NCBI GenBank assembly: GCA_017882935.1
Contig: JADGOP010000057.1
Location: 1-9,656, forward strand
Reading direction: 5' to 3'
DNA: 9,656 bases
From: Actinomycetota bacterium
Lineage (GTDB): Bacteria > Actinomycetota > Acidimicrobiia > Acidimicrobiales > Iamiaceae
Part shown: positions 1-6,407 of the stretch, one piece after another
Layout: the number at the start of each line of letters is the position of its first letter
Position numbering within the stretch: position 1 is the stretch's first letter
Translations under genes and position numbers: made by a program
The notes under the pieces: model-generated
What the model was told of the DNA's origin: nothing
The model's input: only the letters and a program-made list of their open reading frames with translations
Database searches by the model: none

Positions 1-480
1 GTCGACGACCAGTCGCTCGTGTACCTGTGGCTGCCCCCGGTCCCGCGCTGGGTCATCGCGCTGGCCGCCTGGGCGTCGACGGCCACCATCTGCCTTCCGG
101 CGGTGGCCATCCCGCTCATCGTCGCCGCAGTCGTCACCAAGGGTGGCGGCTACCTCATCGAGGGCGTGGCAGTGGCGGCCGTGCTCGGTGTGATCGCCTA
201 CACCGGGCTGTTCACCGCCCTCGGCCTGCGCTTCCGGCGGGCGCTGCTGTGGGGTCTGGCCTACCTGATGCTGTGGGAGAACTTCATCGCCAACGCGGGC
301 GCGGGCACGGCCCGGCTGTCGGTGCTCTCCTACCTCCGGTCGCTGCTCTCGGCCTACACGGGCGTGGGCCTCAACCTGGCCGACCGGTCACTGCCCGCGG
401 CGTACCTCACTCCTGTGCTCGTGGCCGTCGTCGCCATCGCCTACACCGCGCGGCGGCTGGCCCGGCAGGACATCGACTGA
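1..480 (+). CDS. ABC-2-type transporter permease, 3' part (partial at window start)
   Basis: The frame is open from base 1 to a TGA at 478-480, giving 159 codons with no stop upstream, so the gene begins outside the window. The GTG at 19 is not a convincing start because coding continues through it. The visible part is strongly hydrophobic, with about four membrane spans at window residues 17-46, 54-76, 79-98 and 135-150. It ends in a short basic tail (ARRLARQDID), as expected for the last cytoplasmic segment of an integral membrane protein. The segment ALLWGLAYLMLWENFI followed by RLSVLSYLRSLL resembles the C-terminal half of actinobacterial ABC-2-family permeases, which pair with a separate ATPase. 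An ATPase gene probably lies to the left, but that is inferred. The gene converges with the acetyltransferase at 505-1743 across a 24-bp gap with no obvious terminator. The substrate cannot be told. The membrane-protein call is firm; the ABC-2 family call is from memory of similar sequences. Confidence 0.7.
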   Translation, partial: VDDQSLVYLWLPPVPRWVIALAAWASTATICLPAVAIPLIVAAVVTKGGGYLIEGVAVAAVLGVIAYTGLFTALGLRFRRALLWGLAYLMLWENFIANAGAGTARLSVLSYLRSLLSAYTGVGLNLADRSLPAAYLTPVLVAVVAIAYTARRLARQDID

Positions 481-504
481 GGCGTCCTCCTCGTCCCCCG
501 CGGT

Positions 505-1743
505 TCAGAACATCAGGGGGCAGTAGGGCGCAGGGTGGGTGACGAACATGGCGTCGGCCCGCTCGAGCGCCCCCGGTGCATGCTCGACGATGCGGCCCGC
601 GGTCGCGTAGAGCGACGGCGCCACACCGCCCAGGTAGATCGCCCCGAGCTCGGGCGCCCCGAGGCTGAGGTCGGGCCGGGCGTCGTCGACCCGCTCGCAC
701 TCGGCCCCGTCGGGTGACCCCTTCAGACGGTAGGTGCCGGCCGCCGCGGGGTGGAAGGCGTCGTCGACGTGCACGACCAGGTCGCCGGCGACGAGGTACC
801 GCCGTGCGGCGAGGGCGGCGGGCACGTCGAGGAGCCGTGCCCACATCCAGTCGGAGCGGCCCCGCAGGTGGAGCTGGCGCGGCTCGACCATGCGCCACCG
901 CAACGGCAGGTCCATCGGGGCGCCGTTCCAGCTGATGGTGGTGGTGAGGTCGATGCCCGCCAGGAACTGCCAGATCGCGAGCTCGACGTCGGCGTCGAGC
1001 GCCACCAACTCGTCGAGCACGACGGTGTCGTCGGCCACGCGGTTGTCGACATGGTTCTGACTGATGCGCCAGGTGGCGAAGCCGTCGGGCGCGCCGGACG
1101 CGTCCTCGTGGACCACGGCGAAGAGCTTGGACGCACCGGCGCGGGCGTCGGTGGGGTCGAGGCGGAGGCGCTCCCACCACCCGGCCCCGCGGTTGAACCA
1201 GCCGGTGCGACGGAGACGGACCTGCTCGTAGACGTCCGCGAGCGTGGACGTGTCCTGGTGGGGGTCGAGGCGGCGGAACCGGCCGTCGACCTGCAGCGGC
1301 GGGTCGAACACGACCGCCCGGGACGGCACCGTGATGCGGGCGTCGTCGGTGGCGACGCCGTAGCCGAAGCGGCGGTAGATGGAGGCCTCGGAGGCGGTGA
1401 GCACGGCCAGCGGCTCGCCGCGCCGCACCGCGTCGTCGTGCAGCCAGCGCATCATCGTGGTGAGGACCCCGCGCCGACGGTGGGTGGGGGCGACCCCGAC
1501 CATGGTGACGCCCGAGGCGCCCACCTGGTCCCCGCCGGGAACGGTCACGTCGAAGCTGTAGGCCCCGGCCCCGCCGACCCACACGCCGTCGTCGAGCGCC
1601 CCGATGCTCCGGCCGTCCTCGTAGGTCAGCTCCTCGTAGCGGTAGTCGTCGTCGGTGGCGTCGAGCCCGTACGCCGACACCACCGGCTCGAAGAACTCGC
1701 GCAGCTCGGCGCGGGACGGTGAGCGGAACTCGAGCGCGGCCAT
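505..1743 (-). CDS. Eis-like GNAT N-acetyltransferase (412 aa)
   Basis: The product is a cytoplasmic acetyl-CoA-dependent N-acetyltransferase of the Eis family. Mycobacterial Eis acetylates aminoglycosides at several amines and also other amines and lysines. The N-terminal GNAT fold shows the acetyl-CoA loop VGVAPTHRRRGVLTTM (residues 82-97). It is followed by LTASEASIYRRFGYG (115-129), in which Tyr123 aligns with the general-acid Tyr126 of M. tuberculosis Eis. A second GNAT-like region and a sterol-carrier-like C-terminal domain follow, as the ~400-residue length predicts. The chain ends in APYCPLMF, so it keeps the C-terminal Phe whose carboxylate serves as general base in Eis. The ATG at 1741-1743 has GGGAG (minus strand, 1753-1757) 9 nt upstream; a GAGAAT box at 1750-1755 would alternatively allow a leaderless start. 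It lies 105 bp downstream of the tetR of the efflux operon, with an inverted repeat between them. The family is well supported; the true substrate and a resistance role are not shown by sequence. Confidence 0.9.
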   Translation of the reverse strand: MAALEFRSPSRAELREFFEPVVSAYGLDATDDDYRYEELTYEDGRSIGALDDGVWVGGAGAYSFDVTVPGGDQVGASGVTMVGVAPTHRRRGVLTTMMRWLHDDAVRRGEPLAVLTASEASIYRRFGYGVATDDARITVPSRAVVFDPPLQVDGRFRRLDPHQDTSTLADVYEQVRLRRTGWFNRGAGWWERLRLDPTDARAGASKLFAVVHEDASGAPDGFATWRISQNHVDNRVADDTVVLDELVALDADVELAIWQFLAGIDLTTTISWNGAPMDLPLRWRMVEPRQLHLRGRSDWMWARLLDVPAALAARRYLVAGDLVVHVDDAFHPAAAGTYRLKGSPDGAECERVDDARPDLSLGAPELGAIYLGGVAPSLYATAGRIVEHAPGALERADAMFVTHPAPYCPLMF

Positions 1744-1793
1744 GCGGGCATTCTCCCAGGTCGCCTCGCGGACATCCCGTGAATTCCGCCGGC

Positions 1794-1848
1794 CCGGTTC
1801 ACTGCACAGAAAGCGCGCGCCACGCGCACATCTGGTGCAGTGAACCGG
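1794..1848. repeat. Perfect 14-bp inverted repeat, hairpin-forming, at 3' end of tetR
   Basis: The left arm CCGGTTCACTGCAC (1794-1807) is exactly complementary to the right arm GTGCAGTGAACCGG (1835-1848), separated by 27 nt. The loop itself holds alternating GC runs (about 1813-1826) that could form a small inner stem. The right arm ends on the base next to the tetR stop codon (1849-1851), so in the minus-strand transcript the stem begins immediately after translation ends. No T tract follows on either strand. It may be a U-less terminator, an mRNA 3'-end stabiliser, or a binding site upstream of the acetyltransferase. The repeat is certain; its role is open. Confidence 0.75.
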
Positions 1849-2484
1849 TCAGTGGGCGAGCCCGCGGAGGACCACGTCGACGACGTCGGCCACGACCTCG
1901 TCGCCGATGGGCCGGCCCGAGATCTGGACCCGGTAGAAGAGCGGCCCGGCGATGAGGTCGAGGAGGAAGTCGGGGTCGGTGTCGGCCGGCAGCTCACCGC
2001 GCTCGATGGCGCGGCGCACGACCACGGCGGAGCCGTCGCGCCGGCGCTGGGTGTAGTCGCGCAACAGGCGCTTCATCTCGGGGTTCACCACCGCCTCGGC
2101 GGTGACCGCCGCCATGAGCTGCTGCTTGTTCGCCGAGGCCGCGTCCTCGAACGAGCCGCTCATCAGGGCGATGAGGTCGTCTCGCACCGAGCCCGTGTCG
2201 GGCACGTCGGGTTGGGGCACGAGGGTGGCCGCGGCGTCGAGCACCAGGGCCTCCCGGCTCGGCCAGCGGCGGTAGATGGTGGCCTTGCCCACCCCCGCGT
2301 GGGCCGCCACCGCGTCGACGGTGAAGGCCCCGAAGCCGTGCTCGCAGAGCACCTCGACCGTGGCTTGCAGGATGGCGGCGTCGGCCTGGGGGTCGCGGGG
2401 GCGGCCGGGGCGACGGGCCTCGACCGGCGGGTCGGCGGGGGCCTGGGCGGCCGCAGTGTCGGGGCGGGAGGTCGCCGAGGTCAT
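1849..2484 (-). CDS. TetR/AcrR-family transcriptional regulator of the efflux operon (211 aa)
   Basis: This is a DNA-binding repressor-type protein with a small-molecule-binding C-terminal domain. Residues 1-30 form an Ala/Pro-rich tail with a basic RRPGRPRD segment. The TetR N-terminal domain spans about 34-82, with the helix-turn-helix near 54-74 (FTVDAVAAHAGVGKATIYRRW), the standard TetR signature. The C-terminal part, about 95-211, includes FLLDLIAGPLFYRVQISGRP (173-192), which resembles the C-terminal ligand domain common in actinobacterial TetR proteins. The ATG (2482-2484) overlaps the TGA of the exporter (2481-2483) as ATGA, and GAGGT (2491-2495) lies 6 nt upstream, so the start is secure and translation is probably coupled. 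It most likely represses the MFS-tetR operon through the paired sites at 4254-4311. The family is certain; target and inducer are inferred. Confidence 0.95.
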   Translation of the reverse strand: MTSATSRPDTAAAQAPADPPVEARRPGRPRDPQADAAILQATVEVLCEHGFGAFTVDAVAAHAGVGKATIYRRWPSREALVLDAAATLVPQPDVPDTGSVRDDLIALMSGSFEDAASANKQQLMAAVTAEAVVNPEMKRLLRDYTQRRRDGSAVVVRRAIERGELPADTDPDFLLDLIAGPLFYRVQISGRPIGDEVVADVVDVVLRGLAH

Positions 2485-4235
2485 GACGGGACCTCGTCGA
2501 GCGTCGGGACCGGCTCGTCGCCGGTCGCCGCGGCGTGGCCGTCGGCTGTGGACGCAATCTCTGCGGGCGACCCGGAGAGCACCACCGCGGCGTCGGCGTG
2601 CGCACCCCGGGCGGCAGCTGCCGCCGCAGCCTCGGCCTCGAGCGCCGGGACCTCGTCGGGGAAGGCGGCCGGCTCGAAGTCGTGGGCCCGGGCGGGCAGG
2701 AAGATGAAGGTGGCGAGGGCACCGATCAGGGCCACGATGGCGCCGACCAGCACGGCACCGCCGAAGCCGTCGACGAACGCGCTGCGGGCGGCGTGGATGA
2801 CCTGCTCACCGCCGGCGGGCATCTTGGCGGCGACCGAGTAGGCCGCGCCCAGCTGATCGCGGATGGCGGCGACACCCTGCTGCGCCTGCGCCGCGTTCGG
2901 GCCCGACCCGGTGGCGGCCTTGCCGAGCAGCGTGTGGCTCAGGTTCTCGACGACGTGGGGGCGGTACACGGAGGCGAGCACCGACCCGATGACGGCCACG
3001 CCGAGGGCGCCACCGACCTGGCGGGTGGTGTCGTTCATGGCCGAGCCGATGCCGGCCTTGGCCCGCGGGATGGAGCCCATGATCGACTCCGTGGCGGGGG
3101 CCATGGTGAGGCCCATGCCGCTGGCGAGCAGCACCATCGGCAGCATGATGTCGAAGTAGCCGCTGTCGATGGTGACCAGGCTCATCCAGAAGAGCCCGCA
3201 GGCCACCACGAAGAGCCCGGCCGACACGATGACCTTGGTGCCGACCCGCTCGACCATCCGGGCCGAGACCGGCCCCAGGATCAGCATGGGGATGGCGATG
3301 GGCATCATGGCGACACCGGCCTTGAGGGCGCTGTAGCCCAGCACGAACTGCAGCTCCTGGGTGATCAGGAAGCTCGAGCCGAAGAGGGCGAAGAACACCA
3401 GGGTGATGCCCGCGTTGGCGGCGCTGAACCGGGCGTTGCGGAAGAAGCGGATCTCCAGCATGGGGTGGTCGGTGTGGAGCTCCCAGGCGACGAAGACGGC
3501 GAGGAGCACCAGGCCGACGCCGAAGGCGGTGAGGATGGGGTCGCTCCCCCAGCCCTTGGTGGGCGCCTCGATGAGGCCCCACAGCAGCGTCATGAGGGCC
3601 GCGATGGACAGGACCGCGCCGATCGGGTCGAGGCGGGGCGCCTCGGGGTCGCGGGAGGTCGGGAGCACGTAGTAGCCGGCGACCAGGGCGATGATGACGA
3701 CCGGGACGTTGACCAGGAAGACCGAGCCCCACCAGAAGTGGGAGATGAGCAGCCCGCCCATGATCGGGCCGAAGGCGATGCCCGCGGCCGACACGCCGGC
3801 CCACACGCCGATGGCCCGGCCCCGCTCCTTGGGGTCGGTGAAGACGTTGCTCAGGATGGACAGGGTGGCGGGCATGATCAGCGCGCCGCCGATGCCCATG
3901 AAGGCCCGGGTGCCGATGAGCACGGTCGACGAGGGCGCGAACGCCGAGGCCACCGAGCCGATGCCGAAGATGAGCAGGCCCGTGCTGAGGGCGCCCTTGC
4001 GGCCGAAGCGGTCGCCGAGGCTGCCCATGGTGAGGATCAGGCCGGCGTACACGATGGTGTAGCCGTCGACGATCCACTGCAGCTGGCTGTTGGTGGCGTG
4101 GAGGCTCTCGGAGAGCCGGGGCAGCGCCACGTTGAGGATGGTGTTGTCGATGCCGATGACCAGAAGGCTGAACGACAGCACCGCCAGCGCCCACCACCGC
4201 CGCTGATGGATCTGCTCTGCGTCGAGGTGGGTCAT
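2481..4235 (-). CDS. DHA2-family (EmrB/QacA-type) MFS multidrug exporter (584 aa)
   Basis: This is an inner-membrane drug:proton antiporter with 14 predicted membrane spans, in the EmrB/QacA group that exports lipophilic and cationic compounds. Visible motifs are the TM1 motif DNTILNVALP (30-39), the loop 2-3 motif A GSLGDRFGRKG (71-81), and the antiporter motif C around GVSAAGIAFGPIMGG (147-161). QWIVDGYTIVYA (53-64) is also typical. The large periplasmic loop between TM13 and TM14 falls near 421-485. A tail of about 65 residues (520-584), rich in Ala and Glu, follows the last span and is longer than usual. I chose the ATG at 4233-4235 because AGGAG (4243-4247) lies 7 nt upstream and a good promoter sits just beyond. 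A longer in-frame reading to 4331 would run through that promoter and adds a non-membrane leader. It is first in an operon with tetR. Class assignment is firm; the substrate is unknown. Confidence 0.95.
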   Translation of the reverse strand: MTHLDAEQIHQRRWWALAVLSFSLLVIGIDNTILNVALPRLSESLHATNSQLQWIVDGYTIVYAGLILTMGSLGDRFGRKGALSTGLLIFGIGSVASAFAPSSTVLIGTRAFMGIGGALIMPATLSILSNVFTDPKERGRAIGVWAGVSAAGIAFGPIMGGLLISHFWWGSVFLVNVPVVIIALVAGYYVLPTSRDPEAPRLDPIGAVLSIAALMTLLWGLIEAPTKGWGSDPILTAFGVGLVLLAVFVAWELHTDHPMLEIRFFRNARFSAANAGITLVFFALFGSSFLITQELQFVLGYSALKAGVAMMPIAIPMLILGPVSARMVERVGTKVIVSAGLFVVACGLFWMSLVTIDSGYFDIMLPMVLLASGMGLTMAPATESIMGSIPRAKAGIGSAMNDTTRQVGGALGVAVIGSVLASVYRPHVVENLSHTLLGKAATGSGPNAAQAQQGVAAIRDQLGAAYSVAAKMPAGGEQVIHAARSAFVDGFGGAVLVGAIVALIGALATFIFLPARAHDFEPAAFPDEVPALEAEAAAAAAARGAHADAAVVLSGSPAEIASTADGHAAATGDEPVPTLDEVPS

Positions 4236-4253
4236 GCCCGGGCTCCTGATTAC

Positions 4254-4269
4254 GAAACGGTGAGGTCTC
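4254..4269 (+). promoter_or_regulatory. Candidate TetR operator O2, at the predicted transcription start
   Basis: GAAACGGTGAGGTCTC on the plus strand agrees with O1 at 12 of 16 positions, including an identical GAAACGGT first half, but lies in the opposite orientation. Its arms GAAAC and GTCTC differ from a perfect palindrome by one base. It covers the predicted start of transcription near 4268. The two sites are 42 bp apart centre to centre, about four helical turns, on the same face of the DNA. Confidence 0.5.
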
Positions 4270-4274
4270 GAATC

Positions 4275-4304
4275 AGCATAAGACGCCCGAGTATCGAAAC
4301 TCAA
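4275..4304 (-). promoter_or_regulatory. Predicted promoter of the MFS-tetR operon
   Basis: On the minus strand a -35 element TTGAGT (4299-4304) and a -10 element TATGCT (4275-4280) are separated by 18 bp; shifting the -10 to TTATGC gives 17 bp. The transcript would begin near 4268, leaving a leader of about 33 nt that contains the AGGAG ribosome binding site. The region is noticeably less GC-rich than its surroundings. The match to a housekeeping sigma-70-type promoter is good for this genome, but it is a prediction only. Confidence 0.65.
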
Positions 4305-4311
4305 CCGTTTC
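4296..4311 (-). promoter_or_regulatory. Candidate TetR operator O1, overlapping the -35 box
   Basis: Read on the minus strand this is GAAACGGTTGAGTTTC, a pseudo-palindrome with perfect 5-bp arms GAAAC and GTTTC around a 6-bp spacer. It covers the whole -35 box (4299-4304), where a bound repressor would block RNA polymerase. A second, overlapping near-palindrome, GAGTaTCGAaACTC (4289-4302, one mismatched pair), offers an alternative centre. The match with O2 favours the first reading. Confidence 0.55.
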
Positions 4312-4364
4312 AGAAGTGGCGTGGGACACACCCACCCCGACGCCCGGGGGCCCCGGAGCTGCGC

Positions 4365-4877
4365 TCAGTGCGAGTGCGGGTCGGCCACGCACTCCAGCGT
4401 GGCCTTGCGGATCTGCGTCTGGAACTTCGAGACGTTGTTGGAATCGGCCCCGATGCTCGCGAGGTCGCTGAAGCTCAACACCGGCTCGAGGGCCCGCATC
4501 GCGCACTTGCACACGTCGGCCGCGGCCGAGGCGCTGCACGACTTGATGAAGGCGTCCTGGGCCACCTTCGGCCAGGTCTGGCCGACCGTCTGGCTGCCCG
4601 TGTCGGTGCGGGTGTCGGTACCGGTACCGGTGTCGGTGCTGGTGTCGGTCGACGTGTCCGAGCTGGTGTCGGCCGACGTGGTCGACGTGGCGGCGGCCGT
4701 GGTGGATGCCGCCACGGTGGTGGCCGACCCGGCCACCTTCTTGCTCCCCACCCCGCACCCGGCCACGACGAAGAGCCCCATCACGAGGAACGCCGAGGCG
4801 AGCCCGCGGGCCCGACGAGATGCCGAGGACCGGCCGCCGCCGGAACCCTCCTGCTGACCCGAGACTGTCGAGTTCAT
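4365..4877 (-). CDS. Small Cys-containing lipoprotein with a Thr/Ser/Asp linker (170 aa), function unknown
   Basis: The product is a predicted membrane-anchored lipoprotein. A basic N-region (RSSASRRARG, 16-25) is followed by a hydrophobic stretch (26-40) and the lipobox VVAGC, with the lipidated Cys at 41. Residues 51-95 form a low-complexity linker of Thr, Ser, Ala and Asp (repeated TD/SD pairs) that would space the C-terminal domain from the membrane. That domain (about 100-166) holds four cysteines, C114, C123, C125 and C163, in the order C-x8-C-x-C...C, with a hydrophobic helix pattern (MRALEPVLSFSDLASI). This suggests disulfides outside the cell. Similar C...CxC domains occur in actinobacterial secreted proteins of unknown function. 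The ATG (4875-4877) has GAAGGG (4885-4890) 7 nt upstream. It lies 87 bp downstream of gatB on the same strand, and a TACGCT box (4910-4915) could give it its own promoter. I do not recognise a named family. Confidence 0.8.
   Translation of the reverse strand: MNSTVSGQQEGSGGGRSSASRRARGLASAFLVMGLFVVAGCGVGSKKVAGSATTVAASTTAAATSTTSADTSSDTSTDTSTDTGTGTDTRTDTGSQTVGQTWPKVAQDAFIKSCSASAAADVCKCAMRALEPVLSFSDLASIGADSNNVSKFQTQIRKATLECVADPHSH
4600..4671. repeat. Degenerate GGTGTC-type hexanucleotide tandem repeats
   Basis: This stretch inside the lipoprotein gene is built from imperfect copies of GGTGTC or GGTACC plus a 3-bp connector, including the exact doublet GGTACCGGTACC (4617-4628). On the coding strand the copies give the Asp-Thr/Ser-Thr pairs of the linker. 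Such short repeats can change copy number by slippage in multiples that keep frame, so linker length may vary between strains. Confidence 0.7.
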
Positions 4878-4909
4878 GTACCCACCCTTCAGGACGATGT
4901 GATCGGCGC

Positions 4910-4915
4910 AGCGTA
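4910..4915 (-). promoter_or_regulatory. Possible -10 box of the lipoprotein gene
   Basis: TACGCT on the minus strand fits the TANNNT pattern and would place the transcript start near 4903, about 26 nt before the lipoprotein ATG. I see no good -35 partner. It is a weak prediction, but the gene needs a promoter if it is not read through from gatB. Confidence 0.3.
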
Positions 4916-4935
4916 GTGGCCGGGGTGGGCGCGGT

Positions 4936-4961
4936 GGCGCGACGGAGGCGGCCGGCGCGCC
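4936..4961. repeat. Short inverted repeat downstream of gatB
   Basis: GGCGCG (4936-4941) and CGCGCC (4956-4961) form a perfect 6-bp stem with a 14-nt loop, 4 bases after the gatB stop codon (4965-4967) in the minus-strand transcript. There is no following T tract. It could slow or end gatCAB transcription, but stems of this size are expected often by chance at this G+C. Confidence 0.3.
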
Positions 4962-4964
4962 CCT

Positions 4965-6407
4965 TCAGCCCGCCGCGAGCTCGTTGAGGCGGGCGGTGAC
5001 CGCGCCGCCGTCGGCCTGGCCCCGGGTGGCCTTCATGACCTGTCCCACGAAGAACCCGGTGAGCTTGCCGCGCGCTTTCTGGTCACCCGTGCGGAAGCGC
5101 TCCCACTCGTCGGGGCTCCCGGCGATGATCTCGTCGATTGCCGTGAAGAGCGCATCGGACGACATCGCCTCGAAGCCCTTCGCCTTCGCCACCTCGGCCG
5201 GGTCGGCGCCGGTGGCGACGACGTCGGCGAGCACCTGCTTGGCCTGCGTGGCGGTGAGCTCGCCACCGGTCTCGAGGGCGATCAGCGCGGCGAGCAGGTC
5301 GGGACGCAGCTCGGCGCTGCCGTCGCCGCTCAGGTTCTGCTCGACGTGCACGAGCACCCGGCCCGGGTCGGCGCCGAGCTCGAGGGTGGCCAGCGCGAGG
5401 CCGTCGAGGTCGCGCTCGACGATGACCGCCACCGAGTCGGTGGTCTTGGGCACGCCCGCCGCCGCCGCCAGCCGGGCGCGGCGCTCGGCGGGCATCGGGG
5501 GCAGGTCGGCGCGGATCTGCTCGATCCACTCGGCGCTGGGCGCGAGCGGCACCAGGTCGGGCTCGGGGAAGTAGCGGTAGTCGTCGGCGTCCTCCTTCAC
5601 CCGCATCGTCGACGTGCGGCCCTCGGCCTCGTTCCAGTGCCGCGTCTCCTGGCGGATCGTCTCTCCCGCCTCGAGCACGTCGACCTGCCGCCGCGCCTCG
5701 TACTCGATGGCCCGCCCGAGCGAGCGCAGCGAGTTGAGGTTCTTGATCTCGCAGCGCGTGCCGAACGGCTCACCGGGGTGGTGGACCGACACGTTGGCGT
5801 CGACCCGCATCGAGCCCTCCTCCATCTTCCCGTCGGACGCACCGGTGGCGACGAGGATGGACCGCAGCTCGCTGACGTAGGCCTTGGCCTGGTCGGGGGT
5901 GCGGATGTCGGGGCGGCTCACGATCTCGAGCAGGGGCACGCCGGCGCGGTTGTAGTCGACGAGCGAGTGGCTGGCACCGTGGATGCGCCCGTCGCCGCCC
6001 ATGTGCGAGGACTTGCCCGTGTCCTCTTCGAGGTGGGCGCGCTCGATGCCGATGACCGTGCCGTCGGGCAGTTCGAGCCAGCCGTCGACGTTGATCGGCT
6101 TGTCGTACTGGCTGATCTGGAAGTCCTTCGGCATGTCCGGGTAGAAGTAGTTCTTCCGGGAGAAGACCGACGGCTCCACCGAGCAGTGCACGGCCAGCCC
6201 GAGGCGGATCGCCAGCTCGACGGCCTTCTCGTTCAGCACGGGCAGCGAGCCGGGCAGCCCGAGCGTGACAGGATCGATGTTGGTGTTGGGGTCGTCGCCG
6301 AACATGTTGGGCGCGGCCGAGAACATCTTCGTGGCGGTGGCCAGCTCGGCGTGGACCTCGAGCCCGACGATGAGCTCCCAACCCTCGGGGAGCAGGGTGG
6401 TGGTCAC
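4965..6407 (-). CDS. gatB: Asp-tRNA(Asn)/Glu-tRNA(Gln) amidotransferase subunit B (480 aa)
   Basis: GatB binds misacylated Glu-tRNA(Gln) or Asp-tRNA(Asn), activates the side-chain carboxylate with ATP, and accepts ammonia channelled from GatA. The cradle domain starts at [13 protein letters not shown] (10-22) and carries [17 protein letters not shown] (86-102), [14 protein letters not shown] (122-135) and the GatB signature [16 protein letters not shown] (149-164). [14 protein letters not shown] (272-285) closes the core. The C-terminal half is the helical plus YqeY-like tRNA-binding tail, ending in [20 protein letters not shown] (448-467). The length is normal. The GTG start (6405-6407) overlaps the gatA TGA (6404-6406) as GTGA, and AAGGAG (6415-6420) lies 7 nt upstream, so the start is secure. 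Much longer upstream reading in this frame is antisense-type shadow over gatA. The zinc-binding cysteines of some GatB proteins are absent: the equivalent segment, residues 28-51, has Ser, Ala, Asp and Thr. Confidence 0.98.
   Translation of the reverse strand: MTTTLLPEGWELIVGLEVHAELATATKMFSAAPNMFGDDPNTNIDPVTLGLPGSLPVLNEKAVELAIRLGLAVHCSVEPSVFSRKNYFYPDMPKDFQISQYDKPINVDGWLELPDGTVIGIERAHLEEDTGKSSHMGGDGRIHGASHSLVDYNRAGVPLLEIVSRPDIRTPDQAKAYVSELRSILVATGASDGKMEEGSMRVDANVSVHHPGEPFGTRCEIKNLNSLRSLGRAIEYEARRQVDVLEAGETIRQETRHWNEAEGRTSTMRVKEDADDYRYFPEPDLVPLAPSAEWIEQIRADLPPMPAERRARLAAAAGVPKTTDSVAVIVERDLDGLALATLELGADPGRVLVHVEQNLSGDGSAELRPDLLAALIALETGGELTATQAKQVLADVVATGADPAEVAKAKGFEAMSSDALFTAIDEIIAGSPDEWERFRTGDQKARGKLTGFFVGQVMKATRGQADGGAVTARLNELAAG

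Noticed and set aside
407..1722. Long overlapping frames on both strands across the acetyltransferase gene
   Set aside because: They are Arg/Gly/His-rich shadow translations without recognisable domains. The 412-aa Eis-like frame explains the region.
4236..4331. 32-residue N-terminal extension of the MFS exporter (ATG at 4331)
   Set aside because: It would run through the predicted promoter and operators and adds no membrane or family feature. The ATG at 4235 has AGGAG at good spacing.
4343..4356. GC palindrome-like block downstream of the lipoprotein gene as a terminator
   Set aside because: The arms are short, leave no proper loop, and no T tract follows. It is expected by chance in C/G runs.
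2535..4916. 793-codon open frame on the plus strand, antisense to the MFS exporter and lipoprotein genes
   Set aside because: It is His/Asp/Gly-rich low-complexity translation with no domain, a typical antisense shadow in high-GC DNA. The minus strand encodes a clear MFS protein and lipoprotein and includes a promoter between them.
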